Origin: Aplectana chamaeleonis
Lineage: Eukaryota; Nematoda; Chromadorea; Rhabditida; Cosmocercidae
DNA: 64,000 nucleotides
Assembly: GCA_029168955.1 (NCBI GenBank)
Contig: JAPDOI010000271.1
Span: 586,001 to 650,000 of the forward strand
Direction: 5' to 3'
Shown: in pieces, positions 11,735 through 24,600 of the stretch
How positions within the stretch are numbered: the first letter of the stretch is position 1
Layout of the letters: each line of letters opens with the position of its first letter
Notes under the pieces: generated by a model
Told to the model about the DNA's origin: nothing
Seen by the model: only the letters and a program-made list of their open reading frames with translations
Database searches by the model: none
Made by a program: the position numbers and the translations under genes

Positions 11735-11981
11735 TCCATGTGCGACTCTCCATGAACCTCGGCATGGTAATAATCTAGATGTTTGATGATGTTGTACTCG
11801 ACACGAGGTTGGTATATCTTCTTTATGGCCGACGTTTCGGAGAAACCTCCTTCTTCAGAGCCGATTCGAGAGCCCAAATTTCCCCCGCGTGGGTGTGAGA
11901 AAGGAGGGCAGATTCTCCGAAACGTCTGCCATAAAGAAGATATACCAACCTCGTGTCGAGTACAACATCATCAGACATCTA
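11735..11981. mobile_element. 247-bp Penelope-derived fold-back element with hammerhead
   Basis: Flanked by a 12-bp direct duplication GGTGTTATGGTC (11723-11734 and 11982-11993). Its two arms are inverted copies sharing ACCTCGTGTCGAGTACAACA and the CCATAAAGAAGATATACC tract. It starts with the TCTCCATGAACCTCGGCAT-type segment also present at 28757-28777 and, inverted, at the end of the Penelope element near 57100. It carries one complete hammerhead core on the minus strand and a partial one on the plus strand. No coding capacity; mobilised, I infer, by a Penelope RT. Confidence 0.65.
11820..11866 (-). ncRNA. Hammerhead ribozyme core (minimal type I)
   Basis: Minus strand reads CUGAAGA (11858-11852), a stem-loop with GGAG paired to CUCC, then GAAA (11838-11835) and CGUC. 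The outer stem I pairs GGCU with GGCC. Core CUGANGA...GAA plus a cleavage triplet GUC matches the hammerhead consensus; ACGU is self-complementary, as in hammerheads thought to act as dimers. Confidence 0.65.
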
Positions 11982-12338
11982 GGTGTTATGGTCCCTCAAA
12001 AATTGAGCTAGGGGAGCATGGTGGACGAGTTGTCCGAGGCTTGTAACTTACGTCTTTTGCGGTCAATGTATGCGAGCTGACCTGAGTCAAGAGAGAAGTT
12101 AAGAAATAAGGAAAGAACGGGGCTTTTAATCAAAAGCCATAGTTTATCTTACAATCTCGAGTGTTCCTTTTTTCACGTCGAGGGCCGGACTTGACCAAAG
12201 CGGCTGGGTTTGCCAACTTTTCTAAGCCGTTTTGCGGCTCCTAGATGGCTATTCGTCCCGTTTCTTCGACGCTATTCTGCTTCTGAGAGCCACGATGAGC
12301 GTTTGTCATTGAAAAGTCGAGGATGAAGTTCATCGTTA

Positions 12339-13332
12339 ACAGTGCCTTTACGACGCCGCGCGCGTCAAGATTGACAGCCGGACTTCTCCTTAGCCCGCCC
12401 GCGCTGTGGATCCGACCAACATCCCGTTCTTTCAGCTAATCAGGGTGTGCGAGTTGCCACGTTGTAGCATGAACAAACAACTTTGGCCCGAAATGGATTT
12501 CCTGGTGAAGTGTTTAGGAGTTTCCTGAAATTATTGGAACCAAAAAGTCGAGCTGAAGAGAAGGAATTTTTTCATACGCTAGATTGGAGCACTTCACAGC
12601 AATCTATGGACAAAAGGCGATATTGTCGCCAACTTCAGCCATATCGCCCCTTTTCCCCTATGTTAGCAGCCATATTGTAATTCAGAGATATATTTTTCAA
12701 AATAGTTTCTCATGTTTTTAACGGCGCTTGTAAAAATTTTTAAAGTGTAGCTTACCCATATTTTTTCACTCAACTCTATTTCAATGTCTATCTTAATGCA
12801 ATTATTGTCTCAAACACGATAAGGTTTTCTTGTGGTGCTGAATTTGAGGGTCCCTTACACTTTTGTTTGAAGAATAAGGAAAAACGAAATGTTCAATTCC
12901 AGAGGTGGCTCTGTCGTACCGATATGCACTGCATAAATCCAAAACATGACATTTCGCTTCCTTATAGTTGTTTCTAACAATAAGTGCTTCGCCTTGAGAA
13001 CGTGAAAAACAGTGATTAAATTTTATGCGAACACCTGTCTTGATGGGATTTCTTGTAGTAAACGCTACGGATGTATTCATTTCTGATTAAGTGTGGCACA
13101 CTTGTATTCAACCTATAACAGAAAACATAACTTTCTTGCCTACGCTAATCATTGGGTACATACTGTGGAAGGTTTTAACTATATCGGTCCTCGCCATTCC
13201 GCTCCATTCACAGTAATGCCTAGCGTAGCTCTTGAAAGAATTCTAGTCATCTCCTCATCACGTTCGTTGTAAAGCATCGCTTCATTCCTGTTTGGTTAGT
13301 GAATCAATCTCAACCGCCTCATAGCTTTGACA
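12339..13332. other. Non-coding stretch, nothing recognised
   Basis: No recognisable gene or repeat ends seen. Confidence 0.3.
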
Positions 13333-13853
13333 TCTCAGACATTGGGAGCAGCAGACCGCCGGCAAAAATTCGCCAGTTGCTCAACAGCTGGGGGATAGCT
13401 GGCATTTAGCTGGCCAATGGCAATCACGAGGCCAACAGTTGGCATACACTCGGCATGACATTTAATGACAGCGACGGACGGCTGGCGAATATGTGCCATT
13501 TGCCTAACAGCTGGGTGATAACAAGCATTCAGCTGGCAATTGGCAATTATGAGGCCGACAGCTGGCTCATCCTTGGCATCTCAATTAGAGCTAGCGGCGG
13601 ACCGCTGGCGGAAATGTGCCAGCTGCCTGAAAGCTGCGTGATCACTTGCATTCAGCTAGCAAGGGCACCTCGAAATTACCGAGTGGATGAAAACGCAGTC
13701 ATCCACCAATCCGCACTCGGCTGGCGCCTAACCGCCCAGTGGCCTTCGCTGGGCACTGAGTCGTCACATGGCTGGCACTCAAGCGAGTTGACGACTACTC
13801 ACGTTTTAACATGTTATAGTTTGATCTCTGATCTCATTGATAAGCCTAGCGGG

Positions 13854-13973
13854 TATATAAGGCGATTCAGTCCAATGAATGTTCACTCGGCACTTTGATG
13901 CCGGCCATGGAAGGTGACCTGAAGTCACTCTACAGAGGCTAGCATATTTTTGGCAGCGGAGGGGCAAGTCCCC
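13854..13973 (+). ncRNA. Putative small-RNA module copy 1 (TATA box, three hairpins, Sm-like site)
   Basis: TATATAA at 13854-13860. Sixty bases on is AAG/GTGAC with GTCAC five bases later (13914-13928), then ATTTTTGG at 13946-13953 and a terminal hairpin GGGG-CAAGT-CCCC (13961-13973). An upstream hairpin pairs CGGCA with TGCCG around 13887-13902. Spacing and stems recur in five other copies. The sequence does not say whether it is an Sm-class RNA gene or an LTR-type leader. Confidence 0.4.
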
Positions 13974-14313
13974 ACGGCTAGGGGGGAGGAGAGGTGAGGT
14001 GGATCCCCACCTCCTCAGACATTGGGATTGGCGGACCGCCGGCATTTGCTTGGCGAGCAAAACCATTCCCGGTGTCGGACAGCCATTAGCCAGCGGTCCG
14101 CCAAAACCCTGCCAGCGGTCCGCTAGGACGTAGGCCGACCGCTGGCAAACTCTTGGCTAATACCTGGCAGCCCGCTGTTTAGCAATCCTCTGCCAGCGGT
14201 CCACCAGTCTCTTGGCAGACCGATGAGTCGAGGTGGGTCCTTCACCGCAGATCATTACGTAGGATATCGCCTACGCAACGGACTGAGGTGGGGGACCCAC
14301 CCCCCCTAGCCGT

Positions 14314-14433
14314 GGGGACTTGCCCCTACGCTGCCAAAAATATGCTAGCCTCTGTCGAGTGACTTCAGGCCACCTTCCAGTGCCGGCATCTAAGTGCCGA
14401 GTGAAAACTCATTGGACTGCATCGCCTTATATA
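14314..14433 (-). ncRNA. Putative small-RNA module copy 2 (inside A')
   Basis: Minus strand: TATATAA starts at 14433, GTGGC begins 60 bases later (14373) and pairs by a G-U wobble with GTCAC. ATTTTTGG and GGGG-CAAGT-CCCC follow. The first hairpin is CGGCA/TGCCG. It is the inverted partner of the module at 13854. Confidence 0.4.
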
Positions 14434-15367
14434 CCGGCTCGGCTTATCAGTGAAATCAGAGATCAATCTATAACATGTTAAAACGTGAGTAGTCGTCAGC
14501 TCTCTGGAGTGCCAGCCATGTGATGACTCAGTGCCAAGCGAAGGCCACTGGGCGGTTAGGCGCCAACCGAGTGCCACTTGGTGGATAACTGCGTTTTTAT
14601 GCGCTCGGTAATTTCGAGGTTTGATTGCCCTCGCCAACTGAATGGAAGTTATTACGCAGCTTTCAGGCAGCTGGCACATTTTTGCCAGCGGTCCGCCGCT
14701 AGCTCTAATTGAGATGCCAAGGATAAGCCAGCTGTCGGCCTCGTAATTACCAATTGCCAGCTGAATGCCAGTTATCAACCAGCTGTTGAGCAACTGGCGA
14801 ATTTTCGCCAGCGGTCCGCTGCTCCTAACGTCTGAGTCAAACCGTTGCGTAGGCGGTCTCCTACGCAACGATCTGCGGTGAGGGACCCACCTCGACTCAT
14901 CGGTCTGCCAAGAGACTGGCGGACCGCTGCCAAATGATTGCTCACCAGTGGGCTGCCAGATATTAGCCAAGAGATCGCCAGCGGTCGGCCAACGTTCTGG
15001 CGGACCGCTGGTAGGGTCTTGGCGGACTGTTGATGAAATGACAAATGACTGTCCTACACCGGGAATGGTTTTCGCTCGCCAAGCAAATGCCGGCGGTCCG
15101 CCAATCCCAATGTCTGAGGACACGGATCGACTTTGCTGCACTGGACGAACATCGTTATTAACACTGATTGAAATCGAAGATAGCTTGAGGCACACCCACA
15201 CAAAGTGAAACTGATCATACTTTGCGGGTAGCACTCCTGTGCATCTCTGCTTTCCGGAAACATTTAGGCGGGGCTACGGGCGTCCTCAGGGAGAGCGGCA
15301 GTACCTGACTCCACGCTGCAATCCTTAAAATTGCTGTTGGCGTGCACTAATCAACAACTTTTATCTT

Positions 15368-15387
15368 TTTTTTTTCAGAGTGTCTAG
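15368..15387 (+). promoter_or_regulatory. Splice acceptor just upstream of the receptor start codon
   Basis: A pyrimidine run ending TTTTTTTTTCAG sits 9 bases before the ATG at 15388. An in-frame TAG directly precedes the ATG, fixing the start. It could accept a trans-spliced leader or a 5' UTR intron; no upstream exon is evident. Confidence 0.6.
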
Positions 15388-15600
15388 ATGTCCATATATG
15401 CAGAGCGAGATGAGGTTTTCTTCGAGGCGATTCAGATCTTCAACTCGGTCGCAGCGACTATCTGCGGCCTATCAATACATCTTTACATTCTATACAGGAT
15501 TTTCAAGAACTACAGATCTTTTACGATCTATCAGAATTTGATTGTAGTTCAGTCTGTCGTCGGCATTATTTACGCACTAGCACTTGTTTTTGCTAATCAG
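15388..15600 (+). CDS. Receptor exon 1 (TM1-TM2)
   Basis: 71 codons, ATG to a CAG/GTTCGC donor, phase 0. Same length and border as the paralogous exon at 6763-6975. Confidence 0.75.
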
Positions 15601-18600
15601 GTTCGCTTCCGACCACACATTCAGTTCAGGGTGAGACATTCAAGGGCAGTGTTCACTATGAACATCGCAATCAAGTTCGGCGCAAAAAACGGGGTTGTTT
15701 GGTCGTGAGGTAATGGATAGCGAAGAAACAGCGGAGAAAAAATCTCAGATTAAGCTGAAATAATGGTTCCTAAAGTATGCGCGGACGAGTTTACGCGCCC
15801 TGCTAATTTCTGCAAGTGCGCGCTAGAGACGAAATGCGCGGGTATCGATCAGGCTGGACGTGGCGGAGTTACTTGGAGATTTGCCATCAAAAACGTCCGC
15901 GGCACCACAAGCTCATCATAACGGGGAGGGGGAAAGGGCTTATCAGGTGTACTGGGCTCACGAAATCTTCACTTCGAGGCCGTTCTTATCGATTTCTGAC
16001 CAGTTTTCGCTGCTCTCTTCGACCGTTTCCCCTCCAGCATCTGCCAGCATAGTGACACAGCACATGACTTATCGTGAGCACTGTCTCCAATTTGCGGATC
16101 GCTACCCACAGTGCTTTTCATAACCGTAAGACCACCCCTGGAAACAGCGTTTCCGGGCAAACTAGAGCCTCAATAGAAACAGTGTCGAGATTTTCGAATC
16201 TCACGTCCGAAAATCTGGCGTGACACCTCGATTTGGTGTTCAGCAATAGCATTTTATGAATTAACACATCGTCTCATAAGGGAGAGAATAGGTGTTGCGC
16301 CCGTTCCGTGAAAATCGCCTTTTCTGGCAAGGACATGTGCTTTGATCCGAAGAACACTCAACCGCGAAAGCGGTCATGCAGTTGGAAGTGACGGACCACT
16401 ACAGAAAGGACGACCTAGCAGAGATGGTTGGATGTCTTGCACAACGACATCAAAATCGCGGTCCACCATTCTGACAAAGGAAACGACAAGTTCAAGTGGC
16501 GGAAACGTCAAAGACGGCGGACTCTGTGACTACCTGGGATGAAAACTAATGAAAAGGAAGAAGAAGAACACACAACGATTTATAGCTGTGATATTGTGGT
16601 GAGCGCGAAGCGCTCACCAGATTTGGCTTTGATTCGCCATCGCGCAACCCCCTGATCTCAGCATCAGGGTCCAGAGCTAACGTAGGAAGACTGTCTTTTT
16701 GCATTTGATATACTTTAGAAAGGTGAATAACTGTTCAAAAAATGGTCCGGAAAGGTAACCTGAGATTCGAGAAAAGTTGTCAAAACCACGTCATTTTGGT
16801 CGAAAAAATGTTCATCTCCTTTTCTTTTTTCAGTTGGCGTTCACGATCTTGTTGGAACACTTATCGTTGAGCTAGAGAGCTCATTTTTGGCCAGGAAGCT
16901 GGTTTTGTTTGCACCTAGCTCCTGTCAAATTTTGGAATTGGTAGCTCAATTTTTGCGGAACCTCAAAATTGAGGGTCAAGAAAGACAAAAACACGTAAAC
17001 ATGTTATTATAAACCATCCGACGTTTACTTATTCGTAAAAATGAACTAGTGAAATAAACACCGTTACTGATAGGCTTTTGATCAGGGTTCGTATTCGCCA
17101 TCAACCCGCCGGGGAGTCGAAGGGTAGATGAGGTGAAATTTCAGTACAAAGTGCGCGCTCCACGGCCACCTCTCGCCTCCCTTGGCTTCCCTCGCGACCG
17201 CCGGAATTTTTCGAATATCATAGCTGAAGAATGGCCGCTTCGCGATGGAATCTTTGTCTTTTCGCAGTGATATCGATACGTAACACAGTTTGCATTTCCA
17301 TCTTACATGGTGTAAGATGGGGTGATCTGCTCCTCTGCCGCGCGCGGTATCAGCCCTTCCGCTTCCCTTCGACTACCCTCGGCGGGTTGTTGGCGAATAC
17401 GACCCCAGGATTTGACGGGGCAACGCTTCAATCAATACGGCGGGATCTCGGAAGTACTTTTTGCAACGCCGCACCGTGTGACTCAGAAGTGCGCCACAGA
17501 ACGCCGTAGATAGTGTGCGGGACCCCAGCAGAAGTGCGAAAGACACCGTAGAACGTGTGTGGGACCAAAGTAGGAGTGCGCCGGAGGCCGTAGAAAGTGT
17601 GCGGGACCCAAATGGGTGTGCGCAGAACGCCGTAGAAAGTGTGCGGGACCCAAGTGGGAGTGCGAAAGACTCCGTAGAACGTGTGTGGGACCAAATTAGG
17701 AGTGCGCCGGACGCCGTAGAAAGTGTGCGGGACCCAAATGGTAGTGCGCCGGAGGCCGCAGAAAGTGTGCGGGACCCAAATGGGTGTGCGCAGAACGCCG
17801 TAGAAAGTGGGCGGGACCCAAGTGGGAGTGCGCCGGACGCCGCAGAAAGTGTGCGGGACCCAAATGGGTGTGCGCAGAACGCCGTAGAAAGTGTGTGGGA
17901 CCCAAATGAGTGCGCAGAACGCCGTAGAAAGTGTGCGGGACCCAATTGGGAGTGCGCCGGACGCCGTAGAAAGTGTGCGGGACCCAAATGGGTGTGCGCA
18001 GAACGCCGTAGAAGGTGTGCAGGACATCAGTGGGAGTGTGCAAGATGTAACAGAATGTGCGCAGGACATTAGTGGGAGTGCGCAGGATGACATAGAAAGT
18101 GTGCAGGACATCAGTGGGAGCGTGCAGGACATTAGTGGTAGTGTGCAGCACCTTATAGAAAGTGTGTATGACATCAGTGGAAGGGTGCAGGACATTAGTG
18201 GGGGTGTGCAGGACATTAGTGGGAGTGTGCAGCACCTCATAGAAAGTGTGTAGGACATCAGTGAAAGGGTGCAGGACATTAGTGGGAGTGTGCAGGACAT
18301 CATAGAAAGTGTGCAGGACATCAGAGTGATGTGCAGGACATCAGTGGGCGTGTGAAGGACGTCAAAGAAAGTGTGCAGGCCATCAGCTGGAGTGCGCAGG
18401 GCGTCACAGAAGGGGGGGGGGGCAGGACATCAGTGGGTTTACTTTCACCTAACACCATCAGGCATAAATCATGTGAGAAAGGAAACCTTTCGGAAAAATA
18501 AATGAAATTCCTGAAAGTTTAGGTTCCTGGCAAAAGTAAAGATTTGGCATGGCCATAGAAATATACTCAGTTAAAAAAGAAAAATAAAGAAAAATGAAAA

Positions 18601-21600
18601 AAAGTTTTGAAATATTCCTGAGAACGATTAGCCGTAGAATATATTGTTTTTCGCGAAATGAAGTGAAATAGCTGAAAGTATGAATTGGCAGTCGAGTTTG
18701 AACCAACTATTGATAAGAGTTGTGCAAAACGAGAGATCGCCTTGTCTGTGCTTATCCGTAGAACATATCAAAGCGAAATCACGCGTGTTGATTTTACTTC
18801 ACCTGATACGTGAAGACCGCCGCATTACACCTCCCGAAAAAGTTCTGATGCTTCCCATTTTACGCGTGATTTCGCTTTGATATGTTCTACGGATAAGCAC
18901 AGACAAGGCGATCTCTCGTTTTGCGCAACTCTTATCAATAGTTGGTTCAAACTCGACTGCCAAATCATACTTTCAACTATTTCACTTCATTTCCCGAAAA
19001 ACAATATATTCTACGCCTAATCGTTCTCAGGAATATTTCAAAACCTTTTTCCATTTTTCTTTATTTTCCCTTTTTAAAGGCAGCATACACGCTCGTAAAC
19101 GTGGTTGGGATAACAATGTGGATCGAGCCGTATGGCTTACAACATAATGCCTACGCATTTTGAAGTGTCGAAAATGACCCACAACGCCGCTACATGAGTT
19201 AGAAGTTGGCCCCGCCCTGTATTTTCACGCCCCCTGTATTTGCCGTTTTTCTCTAACGCAGGGTTGCTGGGCCATCTTCGCCGTCAGTAACGTGTGTGGT
19301 TCACTTGTTAGGCAATCTACCAACAGTACCGACGGTGAATATGACCCAGCAACCTTGCGTTGCAGGAAAATGGCAAATACAGGGGGCGTGAAAATACAGG
19401 GCGGGGCCAACTTCTAACTCATGTAGCGGCATTTCGTGTCGTTTTTGACACTTCAAAATGCGTAGGCGTTGTAATCTGGGCCATACCATTCTATTTCCGT
19501 AGTTATCTCAGTCACGTTTACGAGCGTGTATGCTGCCTTTAACTGAGTATATTTCTATGGCCATGCCAAATCTTTACTTTTGCCAGGAACCTAAACTTTC
19601 AAGAATTACTCACTGTAAATAAACTTTGGTTGCGTTTGATCATCACAACCCTGAGCCTCTAAAGTCCATTGGTCATCCATGTTTATGCAGTTGTTGACGA
19701 GGCCTACACCCAGCCACATTTCTATTGCAATTCTCTGCATTACGGTCATCATTCCCGGATAAGGAGAGGTAGTAATCTGGTCTTAAGTGCGAATTAGTGA
19801 TAATGAACATCTTTCACTGATGTGGAGTAGACAACCATAATAATGAGGAGCCAGCCCTATGTTGAGTGAGGATCTGAAACGCTGTAAACAAAACTTACCA
19901 CACCTGTGAGAAGCGAACCAGGCCAACAAGACTGGAACGAGAGCAGCGCGACATTGCACTGCGCCATAGCGCTAGCTGTACACCGCTAGACCAGGCACAT
20001 GAGGTTGTGGTGCAACGCATTGAGGAAGGCAAAATGCAGCCATCAGGCTCACTGGTGCATCACATAATGTACTCGGAAGCACAATAAACTCTCAGACATG
20101 AAATTTTTTCCGATTTTCATCTTATTCTGTAGAAGAATTCTCTTCTACAACTCTTGTCAACGGCGAGATCTCAATTCCATGTAATTGGCGAGACATAAGT
20201 TCAGGAACGTTTTTCGATACCCCTTCAACATTTCAGATTTTTGGAAACCGGGCTGTCCAAAAACGCTTTATTTACACCGCTCAGTCAGAGAATGAATATT
20301 CCACACCAATTCGAGCTTGTATTGCCTCTCTCCCTTATTTCGAAGAGTTCGAAGTGATGTTCATCGGGCCTATAATGTAGAAGTCTCCTAATCAGCGCTA
20401 TATTTTACCACAGGCGCGTTGCTGAGCACGCCCACGACAATCCGGCCCGAGCAATAACGGAACAGCGTAACCTAAGGTTCGCGAAGCATTTTCTAAATCA
20501 AACGAATTTTCGAAAAAAAATCGAAAAACCAAATCTCGAACAAATGAAAATTGAAAAAAATTCGTTCGAAATAAATTCGAAGAAACGAAAATCGAAAAAA
20601 GTTTCGTTCGAAGAAAAATCGAATGAACGAAAATCGAAAAAAATTCGTTTGACGAATTTTCGAACGAACGAAATTTGAAAAAAATCGTTGGGCGAAATTT
20701 CGAACGAACGAAAACAAACGAAAAAAGTTTCGAAAAATCTTTCAAGACTTTTTCGAAAATTTCGCTCGTGTACAAGTATAATCTATTATTTTGTAATACT
20801 AACGTGTAGTAAAAAAAGAAAGCAATCCAGAAATGACACTATAATCTATTATTTTGTAACACTATTGTGTAAGACTCAGAGAAAGCAATCCAGAAATGAC
20901 TTCAAAATTGAAATCGGACCACTTTGAATCGAGGCATGGCGATGCGGCTCTTTGTGAGCTCAAAAAACGCCGCAAAACGCATTTTGCAAAAAAATCGCGC
21001 ATTACTGTAACTAGATTTATGGAAAATCAAAAAATCATATGCGGAAAATGGTGAAAAATGGTAAGAAGGATAAAGACAAGCATAGTATTCCGTAATACAC
21101 CTTAAAGTCATCAAAGATTTCAAAATCGATCATAGGGAGGCTTTTCTTGAACTCACGAGCGTCTATTTCAGATGGGGTCACCCTGTTCACTGTGGCGTCT
21201 GCGATGATGTTCTGAATTCGGGCCGTTCCGTTTGGTGTAATGTTGTTGACGGCGTTACCCATGCAGGCATCACTCCGTCGACCTTGGATTTTGCGGCCAC
21301 GCTGTGTGAGCGACTCGCCCCGTCCGGGATGCTTCCCGGCATGGTCGCCGAATCGTTTCAACGGGAGTCCTAAATGTGCTCGAGAGGGCATTCAGCGAAG
21401 ATAGATATCAAAGCACTGCGCCCCCTCATTCGCCGCACTGTCTCGTGCGCTCTCACCACCACACAATCAGCGACAGCCATCTGTCGCTGATGTTCGCAAT
21501 CAGCGACACCTTCAAATTTGAGATAAAGATGAATCTGATCTGGAGCTCACTTGCTCATTAAGACTTTGGCTAGAGCATCCTAATGCATAAAACAAAGTTT

Positions 21601-24600
21601 TTAAGCTGTTACACAGATTTCGCTCAGATGCAACTCAAATCAACGATTTAAGTTTTTCCCCGAAAACCATATGAAAACCATATGCATCCACACTCTCATC
21701 CACCCTGTACTAACCAGGTCAAAGTTACCCATTTTGCTATTGTCTTGTTGCTGACAGAAACGTTTCAGAGAGGAACACTAACTAAAGGACCGCAAATGTT
21801 TTATCCTTTCCTGAACGTTGGAACTGTGGTGCAGAGAATGACACGCTTTCTCGTTGCTATGCTGCGATCTATTGAAGAATTCCTTATTGTTATCTTCAAC
21901 GTGCACAGAGTGCTTATTTTCTTGAAGTAAGTAAAGACCAAAACGCAGGAGGCGACAGTGGTTTCCAAACTTACATATATTCATTCCAGGCCGCACTGGA
22001 TAAACAAGTTCTACATAGTCTTCTCACCGTTCATGATAGCGTATTCCATGGCATTCAGCATCGAAGTGTCGATCTCTGAGCTGGTAAACATTTTTCTTCG
22101 CGTGCAACAGGCAAGCAACCTCCTGCTCAGTGTTAACTCTACAGACGTCACATATCCCAGCTCTTCTCCAACTTCTGTACGTGCCCATTATTATTATTGT
22201 GACGATAGTCTGCTACAGCCTGATGAAGAAACATTTCCGAACTAATGGTGGCTACAGCGAGTCTGTCATACGAATGCAGTCTCGGTTATCCACTAGCATT
22301 TACTTGCAGGTGAGCTCAGTTCTACAACGTCGTTTAAAGTTAACATAATTTCATGTTTGGCCGTCCAGTTGTGCAAAGTTTTTTTGACAACTCTTCAATT
22401 TTCATTGGTTTCAAAGTAGTACCCTGAGGTATTAGGGGGACTGAAGAGTAATTTAGTTTCTGAGCATGTCACTACTTGATCTGCAGTCCTATTCCGATTC
22501 GTGTCATACGATCGAGGAATCGTCAAATAGTGTTGACCAACCGTGGCCGACCATCCAAGGACGTTTGAAGTGGATAGAGAAAGCACGCAGAGCAGGTGTT
22601 TCGGTCCCCCATAATGTGTCTGAGCAGATCAAGGCGAACCGATCAATCCTATGCAACTTATTGCTTCAACGGCAAACACAGAAGCCTTTTTTGACCGCTT
22701 GATCACAGAAGATAAGAATTGGGTACTGTATGATAACCCAAAACGCCTAAGGCAGTGGCTCTCTCCGAATGAAAACCCATGGAGCGCTGGCAAGCTAGTG
22801 ACCGTATTCATGAAACAACTGGAGCATACCGGTAAGGGTTTTAGAACCCGCCGGTGTATGCGACGGGCGTAATTTGAACCCTCATAAACTCAGAAAGTCG
22901 GGGGGTCCGGTTTGTCCACGATAGGCTTACTAATCGGGGGCTTAGTCGAGTTGAAAGGAACTTTCGCAGCAGCACGTGCCGCTCCGAGGAGCACGTGGCC
23001 TGTTCGATAGGACTACGTGGCGCAGAGAGACAAAACCCCTTGCCGCACCCCCATTTCCCACGGTGCAGCAAGTGGCCTGTTCGAGAGCACTACGTGGAGC
23101 AGCGAGGCAAAACTTTTTCCGCACCCTATTTCCCATGCTGCAGCACGTGGCGTGTTCGATAAGACTACGTGGCGCAGAGAGACAAAACCCTTGCCGCGCC
23201 CCCGTTTCCCACGCAGCAGCACGTGGTCTGTTCGATAGGACCACATGGCGCTGGGGGGCGGGGTTCCACCTCTTCGATGGGAGCGAGTCTCCCTCAAGAA
23301 GGATACGGTCCAAGTCACGGCCCGCAGCAGGGGATCACCCCCACAACAGTCCGCGACAGGGACACCGCCCACGCCACGGTCGACAGCGAGGGACCTCCCC
23401 TAGCTGAGGACTGTGGGGGAGACCCCTTAACGGTTCAAAAATTGTCCAGAATGTGACTTGTAGTCACCTTCCAGGAGTGGCCCCGAAAGGCCGACTGCGC
23501 TTACTTCGGGATCGGGCCCCTTATATACGTGCTGTGCGGCTTATATGCGCCGGGTCAGTTCTGAAGAGATCGACCAACGTGTTCAATCATGGGCATTGTG
23601 GCTCGTTCGTCGTCCTAACTTATTGTAGTCGAATTAAAAGCGTGTCGTAGCCGAGTGAAACGACTATGATTGGCTGCACGTGCTTCTCACTTGGACGACG
23701 ATTAGGCCACGTGGCGCTCGGAGAGTACGTGGCCGTATCGTCGTCCAACCGCTTTGTAGTCAAATCTAAAGCCTATCGTAGCCGAATAGAACCCCCCGAC
23801 TCTCTGAGAAAGGCTCCCATCGTTTCATGAATACGACTCCAGCTCAGAGAGTCGGGGGGTCCGATTCTAATCGGGTGCCTAGTCGAGTTGAAAGGGACTT
23901 TCGCAGCAGCGCGTGCTGCTCCGAGGAGCACGTGGCTTGTTCGATAGGACTACGTGGCGCAGAGAGGAAAATAAAACCCTTGCTGCACCCCCATTCCCCA
24001 CGCGGCAGCATGTGGCCTGTTCGATAGCACTACGTGGCGCAGCGAGGCGATACTTTTGGCGTATCCCATTTCCCACGCACGAGCACGTGGCCTGTTCGAT
24101 AGGACTACGTGGCGCTGGGGGCGGGTTCCCACCCCTTCGGTGGCAGTGGGTCTCCCCCAACAAGGATGCGGTCTAAGCCATGGCTGGCATCAGGGATCAC
24201 CCCCCCCTCCCCTCGCTGAGAACCGTGGGGCAGACCCCTTAACGGGTAAAAAATCGTCCAGAAAGTGACTCGTAGTCACTTCCCAGGAGCAGCCCCAAAA
24301 GGAGCTCTCTCTGGGGTAGGGCCCCTTATACTCGTGCTGTGCGGCTTATATGCGCCGGGTCAGTTCTGAAGCGATCGATCAACGTGTTCAATCATGGGCA
24401 TTGTGGCTCGTTCGTCGTCCAAACTCATCGTAGTCGAATCAAAAGCTCTGGCATTGGGGGGCTCCTAGCCCACAACTGTGGGGACTGGGGCGAGAATACC
24501 GCGAACTGGCGCACGCGACTTTGCCGTGGTATTCTCCGGCTAATTTCGTGGGCCACTAGCGAAAGGCTTTTTTCCAACTTTATAGTAGCCCACGAGTATA

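Larger units (their letters stand above)
11615..12338. mobile_element. TTAA-type MITE, family 3, decayed copy
   Basis: Left end follows TTAA and reads GACAGTGTCCACGATAA; right end reads CATCGTTAACAGTGCCT followed by TTAC. These match the ends of the better copy at 40944-41457. A hammerhead-bearing element (11735-11981) is inserted inside it. A second right-end-like sequence (GCGTGAACGTTGCCT) lies just upstream near 11575. Confidence 0.45.
13333..15118. repeat. Interlocked inverted repeats A-B-A'-B'
   Basis: A (about 13333-13990) starts CTCAGACATTGGGAGCAGC and is inverted as A' (about 14314-14834). B (about 14020-14280) starts CTCAGACATTGGGATTGGCG and is inverted as B' (about 14837-15118). 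The pairs alternate rather than nest. Throughout run units of the type GCCAGCGGTCCGC. A and A' each contain the TATA/three-hairpin module. The long open frames here are by-products of GC-rich repeats; no protein is recognised. Confidence 0.7.

Noticed and set aside
14365..15234. 289-codon minus-strand reading frame
   Set aside because: Spans the A'/B' inverted repeats; no domain, and codons are built from GCCAGCGGTCCGC units shared by both strands.
22218..22235. CTGATGAAGAAACA as a further hammerhead
   Set aside because: CUGAUGA is present by chance inside receptor exon 4; there is no stem II, no GAAA at the right place and no cleavage triplet.
21958..22245. Reading straight through receptor exon 3 without an intron
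   Set aside because: The unspliced frame runs into a stop and loses TM5; using a 61-base GTAAAC...CTACAG intron restores TM5 and the downstream phase.
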